Positions 46,773-59,000 of a stretch of DNA of 64,000 bases are shown one piece after another. The DNA is taken from NCBI GenBank assembly GCA_019914945.1, contig CM034101.1, forward strand, positions 11,791,188 to 11,855,187. The letters run 5' to 3'. Source of the stretch: Typha latifolia. Its lineage: Eukaryota > Streptophyta > Magnoliopsida > Poales > Typhaceae. The notes under the pieces are model-generated. The model saw only the letters and a list, made by a program, of their open reading frames with translations, was not told where the DNA came from and did no database searches. Positions within the stretch are counted from its first letter, which is position 1; each line of letters begins with the position of its first letter. The translations under genes were made by a program, and so were the position numbers.

Positions 46773-49700
46773 CATGTAGCCTGTTGCTGGAGCCTCCGGA
46801 GGTGCTATTCTCAATCCTTGGCTAAGAATACCAACAAAATTTGTCAGTCTTGAACCTACACAAAGATTTTATGTTATGGCACATTAATAGTACGATTTTC
46901 ACAAAACAACACATTCTATCCCCAGGTCACAGAATGAAAAGTGGGCATAAGACTTACAAATATATGAAACAAATGAATAAATATAGACATAATTATCACC
47001 CAAGGTGTCTTGGCCAAGATGTGATTTTCTGTTATAACTTATAAGCATAATCCAATCGTTATTGCTGAAAAGTAAGTGAGAGTATAATTCTTTTAGAAGT
47101 TCAAACAAATTAAGCACTTGTGCTGGGTTCCAGAGCTAGATCTCTAAGTGGGCAAATGAGAAACTGCGCAGGATAGAAGAGGACAGTTATTCCAGTAGGA
47201 GATTTTATCTGGATATGTAATAAATTAAAATGTAAAAATTTATGTGTTCAAAGGCTCCATATTGTCAGCTCATTTCTCCTGCTTTCTGGTTCCCTCTTGA
47301 TAGCCTTCCACTCCATGTGAAGAAGATTACATAGATCAAGAGGTATAGTACCAACTATCAGGGACCCCTTCATAGGAAAAGAACAAACATGGATTTTGGA
47401 AAGTATAAAACAGGAAATGAATTCCATAGTCAGGGTTATTGCCAAAGTAATTAATGATATAAAAACACATACTTAGGTCCCTCAAGTATAATAAAACATT
47501 TCAACAGTTAAACTACTGATACGAGTAGCCAAATTCAAGATCTCTAGCTTATCAAATTTGATAATCATTACCCACCATGCCACAATAACATCTTGTTCTG
47601 GAGCTTATTTCTATAAGGTGCATACATATCAAATTCTCCTTCTCTTTCAAGAGAGAAAACTTCCTCCAGTTCAAGAGTCCAATCCTGTGAGGAAATTCAC
47701 AAACAAAACAGTCAAATACCCAGAAAAGGTAGTAGCCAAAGAATATTTTCAGATGGAAAGAAGTAAATGTCTAAAACCTTGTGTGTAGGAGCATGGGTGT
47801 TGAGTAGATACTTCTCAACTAATTTATAGTCCTCAGTATCATGAGGCAAAGGAGTAATATCACATCTGAGTTTCTTGTACTTCTCATCAAGGGATTCATC
47901 ATCTTCACCATCAAAACCAACTAGTCTAGAAGCAATTTCAATGTCCTGAAGAGCTTCAAGCATTTTAACCTAGAAACAAAATTTTTCCCACGTATCAGCC
48001 AAACAAATGGAAATTGCATAAATTATTTGCTTTTGCCTAAGAAACTAAAGAGATTTCTAGATCATGGAAAATCATATTATAAAACAGAGATGCTACCATA
48101 TATCTAATTAAATCAATAACTCGGGAAAAGAAAATGTCAAACCTCAGTGACGTATCATTTACTTCACCCATCCATAGATGACAAAACTCAGCATCATTCC
48201 ATATGACAAATTGTGTGACATGCCATTTTTCCTTGTTAACTACGTTCCAGGTGTAAATTGTCTTATGTGGCGTCTATAAGTCATGGAAGCCTCCTTTTGC
48301 CCAAACTTCTCTATATTTGGAGTCATACTCATAAATAGTCTTTTTAAGCTTGTACAAACTTATTATTACCTATGCCTATTGTTACATAAATCAGAACTTC
48401 CAACCTTTATATTAGATCTCATGGTACCTTCTCTCTTGACAAAACTACAAATTATAACTGTCTACATTCAATTCAAAGCTTGCTACCTCTGCCAATAGAG
48501 GTAGCAAGAACAAGAAGTTGTCTAACTAGTTCAGGCATCTAGCCCAGATCTGAGAACTAGCCATCAAAGCTACTCTTTCCCCTACCTCCCAAGGAGAATA
48601 GGAAGAAAAAATAGATGAAAATCAACCAGATATTTAAAGAAAAAGGGAAACGATAGGAGATATACCAATGGTTGCCGGAGGTGACCTGCTTCGCTATCTT
48701 CACTAACCACAGACGATTTTGTGCAGCTCATCTAGTGCTAGAAAGGGAGGTCCTTTCTCAATGTATCAAATAAAAGAAAGATATGAATAATTGAGGAGCA
48801 GCAAAAGGAAAAAAGAAAGTTGTCTAGTTGCATCCTACTCAGAATCAACCCATATTTGGCTTAAAATCGTATCCCAATTTATTTTTCAATTCAATTTTGG
48901 TCATTTTGATTCATTTTAGACCAAATGGAAAAAAACTAGCCAAAACTATTGCTAATCGTCAATATAAGCAAGTTTGCAAGTTTCCAAGCAAGTCTCTAGT
49001 TACACCCAAAACTTTTAATGTTTAAGCCAAGGATGGCCATGCCAGTGGTGGCACTGTGTCGAGTCGTGTCATTCCATTCCAACACGGCTGTGTGCCAGCC
49101 TCCATGATGATATGGAGCTTTTTTTTTTTTAAAAAATTCCTATTTTTATCAATCATTATTAAATGAAATCTTTGATCATTCTCGTCATTCTACGTTCAAC
49201 TAGATATTAGTTTTAATTATTGAACTATTATCCATTAATTTATGTGTTGAATGTTATCATGTATTCAATTATATTATGAAGTGTTCAATCATTAATATTA
49301 ATTTTAATAAATATATTTAATCATATTATGTGTTGAATAATATTTATATTTGATTATTACTTTATCTTTAATAAAATAAGTTATTTACAAAAATAATTTA
49401 AAGATAAAATATTATAATGTAGATTTTAATACATATATTTATACAAAAAATTAAAGATTGACATGCCGAAAACTCAAAAACTTTTTTAAATATCCTAAAT
49501 TTTTTATTAAATATACGATAAATGCGTGCCGAGGGAATGCCAATTGGCACACTTTGTGCCTATCAGCATGGCGCATGCGACTGGCATGCCCATCATTGGT
49601 TTAAACCATATCTAAGCAAGGGCAGAGCCACACCCTACCTTGTGGGTATAATTAACTTTAAATTAATAACATCTAAAAAGTATTAAGAATGGTTATAGAA

Positions 49701-52700
49701 AAAATTGTCATGTAATTTGAAGTTTCGCCCAGGACAGAACAATACCAGCTGAAACTTAAAGAAAACTAAGGCTGAAATAGCAATATTGTAAGTATTTGAC
49801 CTTGCTTTCAAGTTTCAACCATCACCTATTGAGGCTAATCTATTTCAACCAAGACATTCCCTTTTCTCTAGGGGTTAAAACTGAAACCAGCAGAAACGGA
49901 TTCTGAACTGACATATAACTTTCTATAACATTATGAAGGTGTTATATTACATAGGAACATAGTTTCTCCAATTAAAAGAAAAAATTTGGTTTTATGGGTA
50001 TTAGGAGGGATGGGAATAGATGATAACTACTTTTTATGCACCCTCTAACCCAAATCTCAAGAATATCCTCGCTTAGCCATTGTATCTTATATCAAAGCAA
50101 ACCAAATGAAAATAAAAGTATTATTGTTAAATGTCCAAGAAGAAGACATCATCAAGCTATCTCTGCTATTTCAACTTGCATATATACTACTAGTTTCATA
50201 CTATCATATATCTTCGAAGAAAAAAACATGCATAAACAACTTTCCCAATAAATAGTATCTAAAAATGCATTTATTGCAATTATAGGAGTCATAATCGAAT
50301 AAATTCTTCTGTCTTCCCCCTAATTTGGTTAATAATAATACTTGTCAGACTATCCTAGTTATTTTTATATATCACCCAAAAGAAAATGAGAAGCATTAGT
50401 ACGAATATCAAAAAGGTTATACTTTATGGTAGCCTTTCTATGACAAAAATTCTTCCACAAATTGATCATATTTATTTACAGGGGTAGTTAATTTTCCAGT
50501 ACTCAACAAAATAAATAATAATTTCTACTCATAGTGAAGGCATGCTGCCTTTGACTACCTATGCCTTTAAGGCATTCACAACCTATGAAAGGGTTTGACA
50601 ACCTTGATATCTACAACAGTGATATTGTATTAATATGCTAATACTGGCATAAATACTCAGCTTGTCTTGAAATTGTGCCTCCTACATCAAATTGCACTCA
50701 AAGAATGGGCGCATACAAATAATGCAAAATTGCAAATGCATTTATAAATGGAAATTACTAAGCCCTTACTTTTGCCTTGAAATCATCTTCATCTCTTATG
50801 ACATGAGGATGAATTGAAGGGATAAGAGTGAAAAAGCGATTACTGGCATCAACAATCAAGCTATCTTTAACGGTTGCATTATGTCCACCATTACTTAATA
50901 GATTTTGTATTTCTGTTAATGCTTCAAACCCTGCAAAGAATATCAATTAATAACACAATTCTCTTAATATTTCTGAAATATAATAGTCTAGATAAGATCA
51001 TACAATTCCTTAAGCACAGTCAGAGAAATATAAAATATAACATATACCCTTCTGGATATTCTTCTTGCTTAGCTTTCCAAGAGGCATTTCAGACATATTA
51101 ATTTCAAATTCCAACATAGCTGCCCTGAAAAAAGATATACCTACAGCCTGTCAAATGTCTCATGCTAGATCACAAATTCATAAAAATAAGGAGAAGCAAC
51201 TAAAAAACCTGTAAGTTTCAATATCGAAAAGCAACTTCATAAGTTCTATCAATTGAGGAGCAAGTGAGCTTTTGTTGGTAGTAGGATCTTTCTTTTTTGG
51301 GACTTGCTTGACACCGTAATCCTGCAAAATAAATAGTCCTATAAATCTGTGAAAGCTTGTGTGTAAATTGAATCATCTCTGAGATTCATGCCTACAATGT
51401 CAAGCGGGAAAAATCTGCCTGGTTGTTTCTCAAAATTATGTTTCTGTTCCCATGCTTCCCAAGGGTTTCCTGTCTTTTCAAGAAATAATCTTTTAAATAG
51501 ATGAATGGCATCAGACTTTGACAACTCTTCCAACTTCTTGCCACCAATTTTGTCATTTCCAACTCGTCCCCATTTCCGAAATACATAGCATCCTGATCCT
51601 TTATCTTCTTTGATCACCTGAAGAATATAGTAACTTCCAGTATGGAAAAAAGTAGTCAGGATTACCAAAGACATGACTAAATATTATAAGCATCAGAAAA
51701 TAGTGTTATTACAAGGTAGTATGACATGGTTCTTTTACAAAATTAGGAGGAGATTAAATGACAAGAGTATTAGCACGTTCTACATGTAAACTTGCATTGC
51801 CACCAAATAAGCCAGCAATCACCAAAAACAGAAGTAGATCTGAACATATTCAACAGGATATCAATGCCCGTATGAAGAATGGATACGGATATGATAAAGA
51901 TAAACCGATATGGCAAATCCTAAAAAGTAAAGATACGATACGCTTAGGAGACATAGCTCATATGTATGTATGTGTGTGGTGTGTGTGTGTGTGTGTATAA
52001 CGTATATGAATAGTGGCATATACATTCAATTAATTTATTAAAAGGAAAGTACAATTAAGAAAATGAAAGTATAATTAAGAAAATGAAAAATGAAAGTACA
52101 GCTTATATAAGGAGATATTCAATTAATTTATTCAAAGTACCATTCATAACAGAGAATTAGTATTACATAGTATAATATTCACTAAATGTAAGATAAACAA
52201 GCAATTCAATCTATAAACCAAAAGAACTTGAGAATGGTAACATGATTTCCTAATATAGATCATAAAATAAATAAGTAAACCAAATCTTTTCACACACAAA
52301 AAAAAAACCTTCTAGATCCGATAAAAGTTAAAAGGTGATAGTCTCCTTTGATTTGACTTCTATTAATACGAATCTTGAAAGTATCCAAGAAGTATCTAAG
52401 AAGTATCCGAGAAGTATCCACAATATCAATTCCATTTTAAAAATTTGGTACTTTACGGAAATATTGGATACATATCCGTAAGTATCTGACAATAATCGTA
52501 TCTGATATGGCTGCAACAAGAGCATAGAAGTATCTGCATTTCCTATGTGCCCATGCAATCATCTCATTTGTTCAACAACAAATAAGTTAACATGGATGTG
52601 ATGCCTCTTTTACTCCTTCTACTTCTCAAAATATATCCCCTGAATCTCCAATTTCTATACAAAGCTTTTACATTTTACGTCGTAAAAAATGTATGATATG

Positions 52701-52937
52701 TAAAGTGTAAGATATTCCACCGGCCAAAATCTTTCATTAGCAAATTTGTACAACTTTATTCACCAAATACATGATGCACTAAGTAGGGCTGTCAAAAAAG
52801 CCCATGGGTTCATGAGGCTCGCGGGCTCGGCTCAAGCTTTAAATGAGCCGAGCCGAGCTAGGATTTCAGGCTCGAAAATATTATCAAGCTGAGCGGAGCC
52901 AGCACTGGCTCGCTCAGGCTCGGCTCAATTAGGCTCG

Positions 52938-53008
<71 letters not shown>

Positions 53009-56000
53009 AACTGTTGGATCTAAATAAAAGAAAAAAATCCTAATCTAACTCCATCTCCCCAAATCCATCGGTGCATCTCCCCCACACCCTAAACCCTCTC
53101 CATCAAAACCCCAAACCCTCTTCATCGCCTCACCGGTCACCACCGGTCAACACTCACCGTCGAAAACCCATCACCGCTCAAGCGTTCTCACTGAAAAGCA
53201 GCACCGATCATCCTCATCAAAGCCACGGTGGGGAGTGATCGATGCAGTCAAGGATGGTGGTGTGAGGGCTCTGTTCTGGCCACGGCGAAAGCATTTGCGG
53301 GGCCGTGACGCAATCTCTCCCGGCCACCGACGAGGGCTTCTTCTGACGAGGCTGCAATGACGACATCGAAGCCCTCTCCTTACTCCGCCGCCTCATCGAT
53401 GCCTGGCCCCAAATCCTTCCTGGTGAGTCGAGCTGAAAGTGAGCCAAGTCGAGCTCAACTTTTCTAGCTCGAGCTCAAGCCGAGCTGAGAGATTTTCTAC
53501 CTCTCGAGCCAAGCCGAGCTGGGCCTAGCTCGCTCAAGCTCGACTCGTTTACACTCTAGCTATTGTATGCACCAGTTGCTGAGCCATGATGGATCACGAT
53601 ACCACCCTCATGCTTGTCTGTCTTAAACTGATGGATGTACTGTATCACAAGGATATCTACATCCAATTACCTTTGAAGCATGGCCAATGAATCCAAATCA
53701 CCCCATGGAACATTCTGCAAGTTTCAAGAAAAGAAATATTAAGGGGGCTCTCAATGTGGAAGGCAAGCTCGAGATAGAGAGACGGAGACAGATATTGGCG
53801 ATGACAGAGAGACAATGGCTTGGCTGGCGAAGAGGCGGAGCTCCGCAAAGAGGAAAGGGAGGCTGAGCATGGTAGAGAAGCGAAGGCTTCAGTTGATCAG
53901 CTCTCATTCATGGCGGCTAGGGCTAAAGATGTCGATCTAGATGAAGAAAGAGTGAAAGGCTGAGAAACTGAGAATTGTAAGGGTGAAAATGGGACTTGCA
54001 GCCAAAACTCGACCATTAGGCTAAAGACTAAGGTCTCGTTTACTTTAGGAATAAGTTCAATTGTAGAATAGGTATTTCTTTTTGTTATTCCCAAAATAAG
54101 GTCTTTATTCCAGGTATAACTATTATTATGTTTACTTATATTTAGAATAAAAGTAAAATAATTACTTTTAATGTGATATAAAGTGAGCAAAAAGATGGAA
54201 AAAGTATGTTTTATTTTTTATGAAGTAATCTTGAATACTCTTTGATTTGATATAAAGTAAGTTAATGAGATAGATATCAAGGATAAATTAATAATTGGGT
54301 TGGTATGTAGTATTAGATGTAATTTTAATAAATAATATTTACATTCTATAATGAAGTTATTATGATGTTTAGTGATTATTTTGGAATAATTAATTGTATT
54401 CCATAATAAAAAAAAGTTATTTTCATGAAGTGAACGAGGCAAAAAGGAGTAATAATAGTTTAATTGACCGAGTCCTAGCGGGTAGCCTAGTAATAGCAGC
54501 TTATTTACAATTTATGCGAGTAATCAGATATTCGATATATGTGTCCGAATCGAGTCGAGTAGTGGATTGGGTCAGACCTATTTTCACCCTAGGTGTTTCT
54601 TGATCCCATCTTTAACTTGCATGATAGAGGCCTAAACCGGCAACGAGTTTAGTTTGGGTTCTGCTCTCCAAAAAGACTAAAGGAAATATCTTGCTTTTAT
54701 AACTGAGACCCAAATGCTGTCTTGTTTTATTATCATCCTCCAAGCCAATTTGGTCACCAAGAATTTGTTAACCAGATCAGATTATTTGTCACCCAACCCT
54801 CCACTACGAGTAGGGTGTCAAAAAAGCTCGTCGGCTCGTGAGGCTTGTGAACTCAGCTCGAACTCTAAATGAGCCGAGCTGAGCTCGATTTTTAAGCTCG
54901 AAAGGGTAATCAAGCCAAGCCAAGCTAGAGTCAGCTCGCTCGAGCTCGGCTCGAATAGGCTTGATATATAATATGTGAGATAATATTATATATATATATA
55001 CCAAAATAAATATATAAATATTAGATAGCACAGTTGGCTAAAACAAATTTTATTAGTCAGCCAGTCTAGGTTCGAATCCTACCTACTAAATGCTATTCTT
55101 TTCCATAAAGACTATTAGATGTTAGTCATATATCGGAACCAGCCCACGTAAGCCCATTATGCCCACGAGCTATCGAGCCAAGCTCAAGCCTATCGAGCTG
55201 AAGACGAGTCGAGCTGAACCGAACTTTTCCAGCTCGAATCGAGCTCGAGCTCGAGCCAAGATTTTCTTTCTCTTGAGCTGGGCCCAGCTTGCTCAAGCTT
55301 GGCTTATTTACACCTCTAGCAGTAAGTAGAAAATTTTCTTTTGCAAGGAAGTAATATTGTGGTTTAGTGAAGAAAATCTAGATGTTGTGTTTGATAATTT
55401 CACATTATGACATGCATATGCATTTGGCTCTTCAAATTCTCAGATGCACGCACTTCTAAGGTAAAGTCTAATTTGACTCTACCACTTTGCAGGACTTGAA
55501 TAATAGGACAAGCAAAAGACAGTAAGGAGTCACTAACAAAGGACAACAGAATGAGAATTTCAGCATTCCGAACAGTTCTGTGGATAATTATTGTCACAAA
55601 AGGACTTTAACTAAAATTTAATTGACTAATGCAACTGAAAAGTTGATATCAGCCTCAATGAGATACAACAAAAGGCCTTAATTCTCAATTACTAGGGCTT
55701 GTTGTCACCAACTATCACATGCTCATATATTACTCACAAATGTGACCTGATGCTCTGCAAGCTAAATTTAAGGATGGCCTGCAGAACAAATGCTCAGGTG
55801 GACTACCCTGATAGTTAGGTGTAAAGAAGTACAAAGCATAGCCTTCTGAGCTAGTCTGTTGCTACAGCATACACGACACTGCAAAGAAAGAAATATATGA
55901 CATCGAATATGCCAATGTGAAGTGGGATGTGACTCATCACTTGCTAGTTATGTCTATTACAAGGCCGACCGCTACATCACAGTGCCAGGATGTCGCAGGG

Positions 56001-59000
56001 TCTATTTGTGCTGAGCATTGGATAGGTGGAATTTCATGAGGTACCAGTAGCAGGAAAAATGTGATGGCAACATGTGCGCATAGACTTGACCCATTGTGGC
56101 TCAATTATTTGGAGGGTTAGTCTAATTATCCAACCTTTGTCAGTGAGGATTGGTCCCTTTAGCTAACTTATGATTAGCCTATGGGCTTATGAACAATTAG
56201 AAAAAATCTATGTTAATTACATACACAGGTATCAGGGTGAAAGGCATAAAGGTAAATAAGAAAGGCAAGATTGTTTCTTTGCTTATAGCCATTCAATGTC
56301 AATGGGCATGCTACTGGTACATATTTTTCACTACTATAGGGTTGCACAGTTTGCAGAAGCCTAGTGTTAAAGGAAGCAGTTAGAAAGTTCAAGTTAAAGA
56401 AGAAGTACCAATTCAGTGCAAAAAAAGCACAACGGCCATGTAGGCAAGTATCTAGAATTGTTTGCATACCTAGTCAGTCTTGTATGCAGTTGACCATGTG
56501 GCAAGAATTTATAGGTCATTCGGCACTTTGCATGTCGAGCAGCACACATCATGCTACAGGGTTGCCTAAGTACCATAATACGAGAGAGAGAATCTGTGAA
56601 TGGCGGTGGCAAGGCAGAACTCTATTCCTTGCAGTGTAAGGGGGGAAAAGAATAAAGGGGCAGGTCGGATCAGGGTAAGCCCAAGATGCCCCACAAAGAA
56701 GCCCATCTAATTATACTGAGTGGGTCTTATTGCAAGTAATATTCGAAGCTACCTGACACTCCGCACCGAAACCCCTTCTGCCTACCCGACAACACTGGCA
56801 TCAAAGCCTCTTCCTGACTTCCTCCTCTTCCTCTTTATCCCACATGAAGCAAACGTTCAGTCGTAGATAGTCACTTGTGGTTTCCTCTCCCTCCCTTCAC
56901 TTTGCACACTTCCCTCTGCCTCCCTTTGCCATTCCCTCCATCAACAGGCAAGTCACGCCGTCTAGCATAGCCCCTGCCACCCAGTACGTCATGTTACTGT
57001 GCAGCAGCAACTCACAGCCAGAGATTAATTTGAAAGCTTTGTCAACACATTCCTTCCAAAATGGCTTGAGCTTCTTGAGCAAATTAATAAAGTGGAATAA
57101 ACAAGAAGCAAAGCTTATAGACCCCTTAAAAATAACTAGTAGATGATATGTCCATCAAACATACCACAATTAACTAGCTTTTGCACGAAAGTCAAAATAA
57201 GGAAACATGAATAAGTTGTGTTTTATCTACTCATCATGCATCTTTATCATTCTCTTTTGATTAGTTACCTAGTATTATAAGGCATGCAGGTGCATATGTC
57301 ATTGACATGCAGTCCTAGTAAGTGCAATCTAAGAGAAGATAGCTACAAAGGAGAAAATTAAAACATTCTTCAAAATCAAGTCACCAACAGAAATAAATAA
57401 GGCACCTAGTTAAGGGAGGAAAAGGTCAACAATTTGTGGTGCTTCATGTATTACTCTTTGAATTTGGTACTTCAACGTTCAAACTTCAAAAGTGCCGAGT
57501 TCAATTTGCCTAAATGACTTATAACAAAAAATGGTCAAGGAGAAACAAGAAACAGACTACTTTAAAAAGTTCACTATAATTTTCTCATGTCAATCACTAA
57601 TTCACTCAAAGCAAGATCCAAACTGGGAAAGGTCATGCCGGTCGACAAGTTTCATGCCAATGAGAGCACTTGACACAGGTTGTGCCAGTAGCATAGCCCT
57701 GTGCCAAGCTATGCTGACCCGTGTCAATAGGCACGGGTCAGATGATGCCTAGGATCCAATAACCCATAAAGGTTTAGTCAAAGAAACCTTTTGTCTCTTT
57801 CTTTCGCAGCCACTTTATTAAAATAATAAGTGAAAGTGGCACGAGGTGACAAAAGATGAAAGAGAGGAGAAAGAGAGAAAATTAATAAATAATTCGAGAT
57901 TTCTTCTTCAAATCCTATCAAAAGGAAAAAAAATTTATTTCATTCTCTTAAGTTTTTTTTTTCACTTTAAAAACTAAATTAGAGTGTACAAAAACTAGAT
58001 CTAGCCCAATTTTGCTAGATCTATCATTTGTAAGGATCATTCTACAAAGAACATCACTCTTTGAAATATAGGAATCAAGGGAAAATAAAATTTCCCCCAA
58101 ATTTTAAATATAAAGTAGAATTATCATAGACAATAAAAATAAACGAACTATCCCAAGCTCAGTATGATTAAACTCAGAGGAGGGAAGAACTTAAGTCTAT
58201 TAGCAGGACATCAGGGGAGATGCACTCGCAAGATGATATGAGTTTATCATCATCATTGCCTATAAGTAACACCTACCAAGGTCACAACACCTTATTACGC
58301 TCCATATCCACAATCTACACATGGCTATGGTGCGTCTTTACTAGTCCTTCTCATGCATATTCAATATGCATATCACATCATATGAGAATTGTAAATTTCA
58401 TACTTATATGAAAAGTATGTAAGGCATTCCAATGAGCAATACTATCAATGGATAATTTTGAGAATTATCAAAAGTATTTAAATGCAACATTCTCGTATAA
58501 TTCTTGTATCGACAAATGAAGTCTTTGATCCTTCTCGTCATTCTATATTCGACTAGGTTTTTGTAAGTGCAATAAATTATAATAACAAATTCATGGACAC
58601 AAAATACTATTAAATATGATGTACAATCTGAGGCTTTATGTATGATCAAGTCATACTACTTACGGAAAACATGTACGTGCAAAGAAATCAAATCAGATTC
58701 AACAATGTTGCAGAATCAGTTCAAACCGGTCCTGACCAGTTCAATGTGAAACTTATGTCACTTGGAACAATCTAAAGAACTTAAGTTTGATTCAGACTAA
58801 ACTAAGTCATGTTCGAACTGATCACACAGATCAACTATGGAAGAAACCTATTCAAACTTGGTTTTTTTCCTTTGGTGATTCTCCTGCTGCGAACTAGAGA
58901 TATTCATTCACTTATAAAAGGATACCGGTGATTAGAACAATTTAAGAAACTCAAGAGAGATCATAGATCAATTATTAGAAAGTTCTACTTTCCTCAAAGA

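Noticed and set aside
52776..53566. 8-bp target duplication for the GAGCCGAGC repeat (GCACTAAG versus GCTATTGT)
   Set aside because: Only 3 of 8 bases match, so no duplication is claimed.
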